Below are positions 1-10,354 of a DNA stretch of 64,000 bases, piece by piece. The first letter of the stretch is position 1; every line of letters starts with the position of its first letter. Made by a program: the position numbers and the translations under genes. The stretch is from Carya illinoinensis (taxonomy: Eukaryota; Streptophyta; Magnoliopsida; Fagales; Juglandaceae). The notes under the pieces are model-generated. The model was not told where the DNA came from. It saw only the letters and a program-made list of their open reading frames with translations, and searched no databases. Where the stretch lies: positions 6,891,001 through 6,955,000 of the forward strand of contig NC_056753.1 of NCBI RefSeq assembly GCF_018687715.1, written 5' to 3'.

Positions 1-252
1 GGTATATGTATCCACCTTCACCTCTAAACTTGAATTCCACAGAAGGCCTAAACCACCACTTCGTCCAACACTCTTTACAGCAAAACAGTGATCAAAACCC
101 ATTTTAACTCTAATTGTTTCCAACTTTTCACTAGAGCTCTTGGTTTCTATAAGAAAAACCATGTGTGGGGACTTAGTCTTCACCAGTTGGAGAAGCTCAT
201 GAATTGTTCAGGGGTTCCCAAGCCCCCGGCAATTCCAACTTAGGTAGATCAT
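1..252 (-). pseudogene. LINE-1 ORF2, N-terminus of the endonuclease domain (partial)
   Basis: ORF2 of L1 LINEs encodes an APE-like endonuclease and reverse transcriptase. Only the first 84 codons are in the window. The ATG at 252-250 overlaps the ORF1 TGA in the arrangement ATGA. The protein opens with YLSWNCRGLGNP, the usual start of plant LINE endonucleases, followed by FLIETKSSS, which carries the metal-binding Glu region (the E in I-E-T-K). A TGA interrupts the frame at codon 15, where the family normally has Arg (CGA), so a C-to-T change at a CpG is the simple explanation. The rest lies left of the window. Confidence 0.8.
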
Positions 253-1705
253 TTGGATAGGTGGGGCTGTTGAACAGCCACCACCTCTGGTTCATTGATT
301 GGTTGCAGATCATTTGTTACCACAGTTTTTTGTTTCTTTGATAATCTGTTTCTGGATCTAGTCTCGGTTCCATAAGCTGCCCTTTTGAGATTCAGGGAGT
401 AGGAAGGTATGAGTTGTTGGTTGGTTATGTCAGCTAGTATGGGAACTTGTTCCCTAGCTTTCCTTTTCCACTTTGTACCCTCTCTAGTTGCACTTCCACT
501 TTGCCGTGATACTATTTCCTTGAAAAGGACAGGGTTGTTTGTCTTACAGGTACTAGAAGTGTTTGGTTGTGTATTAGGCTCTACACACATAACACTATCT
601 TGTAAGTGGAAAGGTGAGACTTGGTCAGTGTTCCTTACCTGTGTCAGAGGCCTTGAGGAGAGGTGGGGTAGCTCTTTTCTTTTGGTTTCTGAGTTTTCAG
701 GCTGAGAGAGGCCCTCGTGAGTCTTGGCTTTACAGCTGGCTTCTATTTCTGAACTGTTCCATGACTGGTCAGCCTGACATGTCCGGGTAAGGCTTCTTCC
801 ATGCTTCTGAACGCCATCTGCAGTGTTCTGACTGGTTGCTTCCCCCTCTGCACCTAAGCTGGACCATGCTGAGTTGTCCTTCTGGGCCTCTGCTGCATTT
901 GGTTTCACCGGAGAGGACTTGTCTTGTGAGGACTGTTCCGATGATCCACCATACTTCTTAGTTGAGAAAATCTGGGAAGGAGCTTGAGAGGCTCGCATCC
1001 ATTGACCATATTGATCCTGGGATTGCTTAGGTGTGATTTGCCTTGAGCACTTGCCTCCCATGTGCATGAGTTGCCCACATTTGAAGCAGAAATGTGGGAG
1101 GCGTTCATACTTGAAATAAATCCAGCACTGTTTTCCTCTCACATTAATCATCTTTCCTCGAGGGAGGGGTTTATATATGTCGACATCCACCCTGATTCTG
1201 AGGTGCCTCCCCCATCCACAACCCTGATCATCTGTTTCGACTTTGTGAACCTTACCAATCACTGAACCCAGTTTTCCTCCTTGTTCTGCATCCATTACTG
1301 CAAATGGAACATTGTGTAACTGTACCCAGAAAGGTTCAGTTTTGAAGATAATCTCGTTTGGGCCAGGTCACCTTCAAAATCCTTCAAACATATAAGGTGC
1401 CGGTCGAAAGACCATGGTCTACCTTGTAGCACCTTCCTCTTATCTGAGAGCAGTTGGTATTCTATTAGAAACTTGTTGAATCCTATTTCCTTGAAAGTGA
1501 TCCAACCTTCCAAATTCCACACCTTAGCCATTGTGGTCTTGAAAGCCTCTCGGTTAACACTTCTGTCATTCAGGTTGAGGGCAAAGAGGCAGTGACTTCC
1601 TCTCTGTTTTATGGACTGGATTGCCTCCTCTGGCAGGACCAGTTCTTGTTGCTCCTCTTCGGTTAGGTTCAGGGAGCTCCATATCGATGCTAGCTCGTCG
1701 TCCAT
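249..1705 (-). pseudogene. LINE-1 ORF1 protein (DUF4283 plus CCHC zinc knuckle), one frameshift
   Basis: This is the nucleic-acid-binding ORF1 protein of a plant L1 LINE, which coats element RNA. The start is best placed at 1705 (MDDELASIW); an upstream in-frame Met at 1735 is not needed. The first 110 or so residues are a DUF4283 domain, with NREAFKTTMAKVW and QGRPWSFDRHL as recognisable blocks. A frameshift near 1355 moves the frame; reading then continues through FWVQLHNVPFAV into a long open frame. A zinc knuckle follows, CFKCGQLMHMGGKC, C-X2-C-X4-H(M)-type as in zf-CCHC_4. The C-terminal 250 residues are Ser/Gln/Lys-rich and low in structure, as usual for this protein. The stop codon overlaps the ORF2 start. 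Apart from the frameshift the gene is open, so it is among the younger LINE copies here. Confidence 0.85.
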
Positions 1706-1830
1706 TAGTCTATATCGAGAAGTAACGAAACACAAGAAACGATCACCTCTCTATGAACTATCGTTCAAGAGACAGTAGCTTTGTCAAAAGACAAAGCAGG
1801 AAACCTCTACCTTACGGAGAGGACACCCAT

Positions 1831-2989
1831 AAAAAACAATTACTGGAAGAAGCCACGTAGTGAGTTGTTCTTAAGTACTTGTTGATATGGGGACTTGGAT
1901 CACCAAATTAAATAAAAATGGAAACCTAGGGCATGTTTCTGGTCAACCTTGGCCACCAAAAAATCACTCCTCGTTGCATGCATGGCGGCAGACAAGCGCT
2001 GAACACCAACCACCATTTTCCTTTTTATATATACTAGTTAACGTAAAAGGATTCCACGTCAACTTGAGTGCGTAAGGCATATCACTAAAATAGCTTGTAA
2101 ATAGGTTTTTTGTTTGAAATTATGTGGACCATACAGGGAGGCATGCACCAACAGTACTGTGCGTTCATTATAGGCTGGTACTTCATCAATATATGATTTT
2201 CCCATTTAGTTTTGTCTATTGTTTATTGCAATCCCGCGCGAAAGCTCACCAATGCAATAAGAGCTAAATGAGAACCCATATATACATGAGGAATAAAAGA
2301 TAAGACATGCTAAACAAGCTATATCAATCTTCTTGCATGTGTGAGTAGTCTTTCAGCGCATCTTTGGCACCAGATCATGGAAAACTCTTGCCTATTCAAA
2401 GTAGTTCCTAACCGTATGTATTGCTTGTGGTTAAATCTGTCAATTTTTTTACACGGTCCGGTCACAAATCATACACATAATAATAGGGTTAATTAGGTTG
2501 GGTATAATCATGTTCGGGTCAATTCAAGTTGACACAATGTTGACCAAATTTAACATGATTAATAATTGTACGTGTAAACCTTGCACATTTTCATTAAAAA
2601 AAGGTGGGCAAATATAAGTACCATATTCAAATATTCCATTTTGAAATAGTAGGCCCTACTACTTTCGAAGGGAGTGTATATAAGGCTTGCATATCTTCAA
2701 GTTGTTTTTAGTTGTTGAAATCAATTCAACTCATTTCAAATCAATCATTGATGAACCTATACTTTTTCAACATTTTATAAAAAATTAAATTCATCTCAAC
2801 CTATTTCATTCATTTAAATACATATATCAAAAATCAGTAAGAAGGTTTCCTAGCTCTCAAATACATATCTCAAATATGTTAATCTCAATAAGATAGTCGG
2901 GAGTCTCCTAGCTCTCACTAAGGAGTTTTTGGCCTTGGGCAAGTTTGTCTTCTAATTTATACTGAGAAGGCTTCAGTTGTCACTTTTCA
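1831..2989. other. Non-coding spacer between LINE-1 and LINE-2
   Basis: AT-rich sequence without a supportable gene. The only open frames are short and have no recognisable motif. Around 2690-2830 there are repeated variants of TTCAACTCATTTC and ATCTCAACC, which may be a decayed MITE, but I could not find paired ends. The last 50 bases would be the LINE-2 leader. Confidence 0.5.
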
Positions 2990-3028
2990 GTCTTTTGCTT
3001 TTTCTGCAATCTAGTTATAGTGATACTC

Positions 3029-4400
3029 ATGGCAGAGGAGATAATTGAAAAATGTGGCAATCTCAAGCTTACAGATGCAGAACAAATTGAAGTGGAAGTA
3101 GCTTTGTCTATAAAGGATGTCATACATGAACGAGGTAAGTTATGTCTGATAGGCCATATATTCTCTAACAAAGTCATCAACAGAGATGCTTTCAAGACTA
3201 CTATGTTAAGTATTTGGAAGCCTCAGGGTCATGTGATATTCAGAGATGTGGGAACCAATCTTTTCCTTGTTGACTTCTAGAAACAACAAGATTTAAACAA
3301 GGTGGAACAAGGTAGGCCATGGATACTTGATCCATTTATTTTTTGTATTACGAACTTTGATGGTTGTTTTTCTCCAAATGATATTACTTTCAATAAGGAA
3401 TACTTGTGGCCGGATTCAATTGCACAATATTCCTTTTGGTGGGATGACATGAAATATTGGAGAACAGATTGGGAAACCCATTGGTGAAGTGATGAAAGTA
3501 GAAGTTGATGATTAAGGGATCGGATGGGGGCCTTACCTTAGAGTCAAGGTTGGTATTTGCATTACCAAACCTTCAATGAGAGGAATACATCTCAATTTTC
3601 AAAGGAACAAAGTGTGGATTTCATTTAAGTATGGAGACATTCATTTTCTGTTCTAGATGTGGTATGAACAAACATGGGAGTAATGGTTGTTTAAGAGAGG
3701 CCAATGCGAGATATTTACATTCAGAAGATAATGCACAATATGGAGTATAGTTGAGAGCTTCTACTATAACACCTGGTGTGATCGGTAAACAGAAGAAGAG
3801 AGATGGTAGATCAAGTCCAAATTCATAGCAAGCAGTCTATCAAATTGAAGATGATGACGTGGATAGGCCACAATCATCTTTTGGAAGGAATCTCAATTCA
3901 GCAAAAAATAATGCCTCCAATCAAGAAACTATTATAACAGTAGCTGATTTTCAGAAACCCGATCTACATTATGAGGGATGAGAGCAAAAAGGGTCAATAG
4001 CTCAATAAAGAAACCAACCATGATCTACAGGAGCAAATTAAGGAGATAACAGAATAAGTGATGGAAAAAGAGAATGAGGTGATTGATGCTTATATGGAAA
4101 CTGAAATGAACGCCATAAGCAACATTCATGCTATTGGGACAACTCGGAATCTTGAATATCCTACAGTAGCAATAATGAACACATTAGTGAGTTAGCCTAC
4201 CAAGTGGAAAAGATGGGCCAAAAATAAGAAACATATGGAAATAATAGATATTTTTAATGGAGAAAATGGTAAGTAAAAGAAATCAGGCTAGTTTTCTCAA
4301 CGAAACTATTAATGATGAGGCCCATGAAAGTCCTATCAATAAAAAAGAAAGGAGGATTGATATTAATGGTATTGATATTGAAAATTCAATGGTAGTGGTT
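3029..4400 (+). pseudogene. LINE-2 ORF1 (DUF4283 and zinc knuckle), many stops
   Basis: ORF1 protein of a plant L1 LINE. The start ATG is at 3029 (MAEEIIEKCG). The DUF4283 domain is visible as NRDAFKTTMLSIW and EQGRPWILDPFIF, aligned with the same blocks in LINE-1 ORF1, with a stop at 3280 between them. A zinc knuckle FCSRCGMNKHGSNGC follows at about 3645-3695, C-X2-C-X4-H-X4-C. The tail to about 4400 is Lys/Asn/Glu-rich with several stops. It precedes ORF2 directly. It is more decayed than LINE-1 ORF1, so it is probably an older insertion. Confidence 0.8.
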
Positions 4401-4439
4401 GGATCCCAGCCTTGCTAGCATCAATGAGTCTCTTATGCT

Positions 4440-5487
4440 GAAACTGTTGAGGGCCTGGAAACCTATAGACAGTTCGAATTCTTAGTTTGTTAACTGAGGA
4501 AAAGTTTCCAAACTTGGTTTTTCTTATGGGAACCAAGTGCAATGAGGTAGAATTGAGGAAGTCAAAGCTAGGTTGAATTTTGATTGTTGTTTGGCAGTAG
4601 AAAGTAGAGGAAATAGTGGTGGGCTTAGCCTTTTATGGAAAAATGATGTGGATGTTTCACTCATTAATTTTTCAACATGGCATATAAGCATTGCAGTCAT
4701 AGAAGCAGACTTTAATAACCAATGGATGTATATTGGTTTGTGGCGACCCTGACACATCAAAAAGGAAATCTAGTTGGGAGCTTCTTAAGCATATTAAGCT
4801 TGTTAATAAATCCCAGGATATGTGTTGGGGATTTTAATGAAATCACTTGTCAATCTGAGAAAGTGAGTGCTACCTTAAGACCCTACAAACAAATGGAAAG
4901 ATTTCATGAAGTTTTGGATTTCTGTTCTCTCAATGTGATTCTTACAAAAGGTCCTAAGTTCACATGGACTAATACTAAAAGGGACAAAGGATTTACCAAG
5001 GAGAAACTGTATAGAGTTGTTACAAACTCAGAGTGGAACCAACATTTTCCAAACTCCCACTGTAATGTATTGCCTGCGTCCAAATCAAATCATAGTCCCC
5101 TCTAGATAGTGCATGATGAAAAAGAGATTGGGTTAATGAGAAAAACTTTTTTGTTTAGGTATAAAGCCTCATTGAATCTAAAGGAGGATTGCTCAAAGTT
5201 TGTCAAGAATGCTTGGCAGAAAGCTTATTAGGGCTCTATAGAAGGGTGAGACATTTGTAGAAAGATTCAAACGTGTCAAGATGCTTTGAAACAATGGAGC
5301 CAATCTTCTAACAGAGGTGATGTTAGAGAAAGAATGGAGAGAATCTCATTTTTGCAAGGCTTAACAGATGAAGATCAAGCCAACACCATCATGCAACTAC
5401 AAAAGGAAGTGGAGAGTCTTTTAGAAGAAGAAGAGCTCAAGTGGAAGTAAAGAGCAAAGCAACAGTGTACATGGGGATAGAAATACT
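4440..5487 (+). pseudogene. LINE-2 ORF2, endonuclease part (5' of the CACTA-1 insertion)
   Basis: APE-like endonuclease (EEP family) of an L1 ORF2. Visible blocks in order are LVFLMGTKCNEVE near 4510, GNSGGLSLLWKNDVDVSL at 4610-4670, ICVGDFNEITCQSEK at 4820-4865 (the family G-D-F-N-E catalytic box), and GPKFTWTN at 4950-4975. The Ser-Asp-His box near the domain end is degraded to KSNHSPL. From 5106 the linker before the reverse transcriptase continues (Glu/Lys-rich coil, LQKEVESLLEEEELKWK). Stops at 5104 and 5451 and frameshifts near 4500, 4740 and 5470 rule out function. It ends at the CACTA-1 insertion. Confidence 0.85.
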
Positions 5488-5760
5488 CACTACAATAAAT
5501 TTGATTTTTAGGAACGAAATTTATTTCATCTCTAAAAGTATCTTTTAGAATTTCATCTCAAAATATGGAAAACCTTATAAATCCATTCGAACGGATACAT
5601 ATTAGTTCGAACAGGAGATCCTGGGACGAATTAGATCGTCTCCAAAAGTCTAAACCATTCAAACTAATAAAATTTAATTTGAACAAATAATTAATCTATT
5701 CGAATGCAATATAATATGTTCAAATGGTTATTACCTTGATCGAACGGGATTATTTAATTA
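5488..5760. repeat. CACTA-1 left TIR and subterminal repeat array
   Basis: After the terminal repeat there are closely spaced copies of TTCGAA in variants such as CATTCGAACGG, AGTTCGAACAG and TATTCGAATG, in both orientations (the core is a palindrome). In En/Spm, subterminal repeats of this kind bind the TnpA protein. Some copies read TTCAAA or TTTGAA, the expected decay of a methylated CpG. Confidence 0.7.
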
Positions 5761-6109
5761 TAATAATATATTGTTAAAATTGTAATGATACATATTTTTT
5801 CTATTAATTTGTTATCATTTTCAAAGTAAATAAAATATTTATTATGATTTACAATGAATTAAAATATTTACAAATTCATAAATTAATTTTCTGTAATTAA
5901 TTTAAAAATATTTTAGTTAAATAAATATTACTTTAAAGATAGTGTCATTTTTTGTATTATCGTGAATATTAATTATAATGAAAAGAAAATATAATTAACA
6001 ATAAAGATGTTAGTAAACACTAAAAATAAAAACTATATATTAATTACATCCTAAAAAGAGTTAGACGTTCTATACAATATAAAAAAAATAAATTAATAAC
6101 TAATAATAT

Positions 6110-7263
6110 CTATTTGTTAAGTAAATCAAAATCCTGCGGTAAGGTATATAAGCGTACATCCAGATCCTTAACCTTCTCCATGATGGGCTCAATGAACTCC
6201 TACTTCATAATTTGGCGATGCTCCACCAATAGAGTTTGTACCTCATCCAAAGTAGCCCCAGCAGGCTGTCTCTCATCACAGATAGCAACAGTAGAAGCTG
6301 GATCAGTAGGCGGAGGCAAATCCTGTACTGCATGAGTCTTCGGCAAGTAACCCTTGCTCTTGTTGAATGTGATCTTGTTAACAGACCCCATTTGTAGCGA
6401 CCTCTGTTCACTCGAAATCATTATAACCCCTGATTGGAGTAAAAGGTTAGATATCAGCAGTGCAAATGGTAGACTACCTCCACCAGAATAGTGTGACTCT
6501 ATTCGAATGCAGAGGAAGAAATACAATGCCAGGTCAATCGGCTCCCCCTATGCTATCCGTAACAAAAATCTGGCCCGCTCGATCTTGAAATCAGTCTTGT
6601 GTTTTTTCAGATCAATGTTATACGCGACAATCAAATTAAGCATTTTAAAAAATGTTATACAGTCAGCCTGTCGAATCACTTTACTGCCATCATATGGAGG
6701 AGCAGAAGGGTCTCGCACTAGCTCACGAACCTGATCGTCTGTGAGACTATCATCAGGTACCTCATCGCCCCTCTCACTATCATCCGAGGTAGCATCCAGC
6801 TCTGCGATCTCTACACCAGCACTGGTGATGAGGATACGGTTAGTGTGTCCTCATCAGATGGTGCAGTCCTTGCTCTAGGTGTTGCCGCTGTTGCTGCAGG
6901 ATATGCACCAGGCTCCCATCGCAGATTAAGAAACTCAGCAATAATGCAGGGAGAGAAGATAATACTAACTCCCTGGACTACTAAATTGTAGCACAAAGCG
7001 TCACCAAACTGCTCTCCTATGGCACAGTAAAACTCACCGACCATCTTAGGACATGTTGTGCCCCTCTGCCAACAAATCGGTGTCCATTCACGATCGGTGA
7101 TGATGTCATGTATGCCCCGTCCCTCCCAAGTAAGATAGTGGAAGTCATTTAGAATGATCTCTCACTCAACTAGTATAGACCTCACGGCCGGCTGAGAATG
7201 AGCTACTCCCCTACTTTGGCCTATTTGGGGTCGGGAACTTTTTCTTCCGCTACTGCCTGCCAT
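6110..7263 (-). pseudogene. CACTA-1 third gene: plant transposon protein (PF20167-like), divergent from TNP2
   Basis: A decayed gene, read on the minus strand from ATG at 7263 (MAGSSGRKSSRPQIGQ) to TAG at 6110-6112. Function is unknown. Recognisable blocks are LTWEGRGIHDII, EWTPICWQRG, KMVGEFYCAIGEQ and VVQGVSIIFSPCIIAEFLNL. They line up in the same order with the gene at 34936-36162 in CACTA-2, and resemble the family annotated as putative plant transposon protein. After this comes an acidic Ala/Pro/Thr/Ser linker (TAATPRARTAPSDED). The C-terminus has a short coil (DEVQTLLVEHRQIM, then EKVKDLDVRLYTL). There is a TGA near 7170, and the middle (6480-6800) has shifted frames. A TATA-like TATATAAG at 7957-7950 and a possible 5'-leader intron donor (AACAAGAG then GTATGG, near 7825) lie upstream. 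Confidence 0.7.
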
Positions 7264-7949
7264 TAGTATATTGTTGACCCAAAAAATAATTATGTAATCT
7301 AATTAAAGTGAAGAAGTTTGATGCTGCTTGCCGAGTGTTTGGCAACTGCTTATTTGAATAGATTCCAATCCGTTCGAATAAGAGCTGGCGCAGGTCATAT
7401 TTTGTTCGAATGGCCCTAAATTCCATTCGAATGACATTAAATGCAATTCAAATGGAGTTTTGAATTTAAAGTCATTTGAAGGACCTTATAAAACTCCATT
7501 TGAATTACCTTAAATGCCATTCAAATGGCCTTAAATTTCATTCGATTGACATTAAAGTCCATTTAAACGAAACTGAGCCAAACATACATGGTTGAGTCGA
7601 CTCAGTCCCAAATTTAAAAAACTTGGATTCATCATAATCCTTGGTTTTAATTAGTAAAAATGATTTAGGAGTGAAGCCTCGTCATTTCTACCAATTACTT
7701 TTGTGTCATTCAGCCCCAAAATAACAAAATGGGGTCGGATTGATTCAAAATCCAACCCCCTCAAAACCAATATTTATTTTCAAAAACAACAAACCAACGG
7801 ATAAGATGAGGATCCATACCTCTTGTTCTTGGAGATTTTAGGACTTGGTTGGAGTTGGTGGCGGTGTTGTGGCTACGAATGGCGAAGGATTCAATCCGAC
7901 GATTCGAATGAGAGAGCACGAAATGAACGGAGAAGAAACTATATCACGA

Positions 7950-7957
7950 CTTATATA
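7950..7957 (-). promoter_or_regulatory. TATA-like box of the CACTA-1 third gene
   Basis: TATATAAG on the minus strand, about 690 bp upstream of the ATG at 7263, leaving room for a leader exon and an intron as in the CACTA-2 copy. Subterminal-type TTCGAA motifs flank it on the upstream side. Inferred from position and sequence only. Confidence 0.45.
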
Positions 7958-7963
7958 ACGTCA

Positions 7964-8860
7964 TTTCGTTTGAACGGAAAGGGTGTTTGTTCGAACTAAA
8001 TATATAATAATGAGAAAATAATATATATATATATATAAGTACAACAGTAAAAATTAATATAATATATATATAAGTACAACAAGTAAAAACTATGTTTTAT
8101 ATTACTAATACTAGTATATAATAATAATATTTGTAATAATAAAAAGTTTCTGGACAAGTATATATAATATAGTATATATATTATGCATTAGATGAGTATA
8201 AAATAGTATATAGTAAAACATTACATTAAATATAAGTATAAAATACATATATTAAATATACTTATATTGTATATTAGTAATAAATTAAGTACTTACAATA
8301 CTTTAGTATTATAATATATTCTAGTTTTCATATATTTATAATATTTGTACTATAATATCACTTAGTATTATACTATAAGTGATACTTAGTATTATACTTA
8401 TAGTGATACTAATGAGTATCACACTATTAGTGATACTAAATAAAATATTATACTATTAGTAATACTTAATATTATAGATAATTTATAAGAAACTTAGTAT
8501 TATACTATTAGTGATAGTTAGTATTATATAATGTATATAGTTTTAATATATACTAATAATAATATTGGGTGTATCATGTATACTTATATATTGCTATAAT
8601 TATCTATTCGAACTAACTTCAAAATAGTTCGAGTGGAGATAAAGTATGTTCGAACGAATTTTTTTTGTTTGGAGGGAAAGTTCTCGCCAAATTATCGGTA
8701 TTGCTAGAGAATATTACATTTTTTTTGTTTGAACTCTAATATTATCCATTTGAACGGAAAAATATTGTAGGAAAAATTCGTAATTTTTTTATTTCACTTT
8801 CGAACGGGAATTCACATATTATTAACCCGATCCTTTCATTTCATTTTCACTCAAATTGAA
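7964..8860. other. AT-rich central spacer of CACTA-1 between divergent genes
   Basis: No gene. It is dominated by short TA and ATACTTAGTATTATAC-like repeats (8330-8540), bounded by TTCGAA-type motifs at 7965-8000 and 8605-8830. It separates the divergently read third gene and TNP2 and so presumably holds both promoters. Confidence 0.6.
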
Positions 8861-8915
8861 ATTTGAGAGAGAGAGAGAGAGAGAGAGCGAGGCAGACGGC
8901 TTTGAGAGAGTGTTG

Positions 8916-8918
<3 letters not shown>

Positions 8919-8970
<52 letters not shown>
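8919..8970. repeat. (AG)26 microsatellite in the TNP2 leader of CACTA-1
   Basis: An uninterrupted AG run of 52 bases, preceded by a shorter GA run at 8865-8887. It lies where the TNP2 5' leader is expected. The CACTA-2 copy has a leader of the same purine-rich kind on its coding strand (25860-26010), so the tract probably grew from an original GAGAGA-rich leader. Confidence 0.9.
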
Positions 8971-8974
<4 letters not shown>

Positions 8975-9409
8975 AAAGAAGTGAGAGAAAATAGATTCTT
9001 GAGAAAGAAAAGAGGTGCACCAAAAGGTAATATGTTTTTATTTGTTAGTTTTCATTCCAATCTTCATTTATACTTATCTTGATATTTGTTGCATTTATTC
9101 TTGAGATAGAACAAAGGTTTAATGTGTTTATGCATATATAGGTATTGTGGATTGATACTTTTATTGGATTGCAAAAATTAGAGGTAAGTTTTTATATTTT
9201 TCTAAGTTATTTAATAATCATATTTAGGTATAATCATATAATTTTCAATGTATTGTATTGAACTATGCCATCATATATGTGAAAATTAGGATTTGTGGTT
9301 CAGTTTTTTGCTCTGTTTCGTGACTGGTTTCTGGCTTGGTTTCATTCAAACACTCTGAATCAAATTAGCCAATTCTGTTTGAACACTTGGCTAATTTGTT
9401 CAAACAATT

Positions 9410-9830
9410 TAAACACTCTAATTAAAGTGATTAATACTTAAAATATACTTATAAAATATTTAATTAAAAAATTATAATGTATAATTAAAAATCTTTAAGC
9501 ACCCTAATTAAAATGATTAATACTTAAAATATATTTATAAAATATTTAATTAAAAAACTATAATGTATAATTAAAAATCTTTAAGCACTCTAATTAAAAT
9601 GATTAATACGTAAAATATACTTATAAAATGATTTAATTAAAAATATTTAAGAACTCTAATTAAAATGATTAATACTTAAAATATACTTATAAAATATTTA
9701 ATTAAAAAATTATAATATATAATTAAAAATCTTTAAGCAATCTAATTAAAATAAATCATTTGTAATACTTAAAATATACTTATAAAATATTTAATTAAAA
9801 AATTATAATGTATAAAATACTTGTAACGTA
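9410..9830. repeat. Five tandem copies of an ~86-bp AT-rich unit
   Basis: The unit contains CTCTAATTAAAATGATTAAT, then a TTAAAATATACTTATAAAAT-type stretch, and ends with ATTAAAAATCTTTAAGCA. Copies start near 9410, 9493, 9580, 9652 and 9735; the third lacks about 20 bases and the last has a small insertion. Mismatches are few, so amplification is fairly recent. It lies in the presumed TNP2 leader intron. Confidence 0.9.
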
Positions 9831-10354
9831 ACTTTGCAATGTATTTATGATTTGGAATGTGATTGTAACAATTGTTCTGTTTACTACTAAGCTATTGGAT
9901 TTGTTAGTTATTTTTACTTGCAGTTAAACCTTAGACCCGTTTGAGAGGTGTGGTCAAATATTCTTTTAAAGAATGTTTAGGTACAACTCTTGAATTGTCC
10001 AAAGTGGACAATTTGAGATTCTATCATCTATATGACATATATATTCAGTTAAAACTCCTGTGTTAGTCAATTAAAATTTTGGTTTTATCATTTTCTTACA
10101 TTCTTCAGGTATGTAGTTTCGAAAGTTTCTCGGCCCATGAATACGGTCAACGACTTATCGTGACTAGCATATTTGGAGAATTGTAAGGAAATGCTACTGA
10201 AATTTTTACTAACGTAGTTTTGGACTGAGTATATATGCGATATAGATGATAGTCTCTCGAATGGATAGGACCAACTACCTTAAAAATAGATGTAATTAAA
10301 CACATATTGGATTGTAATAGTTTCTTGATAGTGTTTATCCCATGAATTGGGTTT

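Larger units (their letters stand above)
1..1830 (-). mobile_element. LINE-1: 5' part of an L1-type non-LTR retrotransposon, cut by the window edge
   Basis: Read on the minus strand this holds a leader (about 1830-1706), an ORF1 with DUF4283 and a zinc knuckle, and the first codons of an ORF2 endonuclease that run off the left edge of the window. The order ORF1 then ORF2 is that of plant L1 LINEs. The 5' boundary is inferred only from where similarity to LINE organisation ends; I found no target-site duplication because the 3' end lies outside the window. Its ORF1 resembles that of LINE-2 further right, so the two are related families. Confidence 0.85.

Noticed and set aside
9410..9830. Regular repeats that might look like a CRISPR array
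   Set aside because: There are no unique spacers; the whole 86-bp unit is repeated, in a plant transposon.
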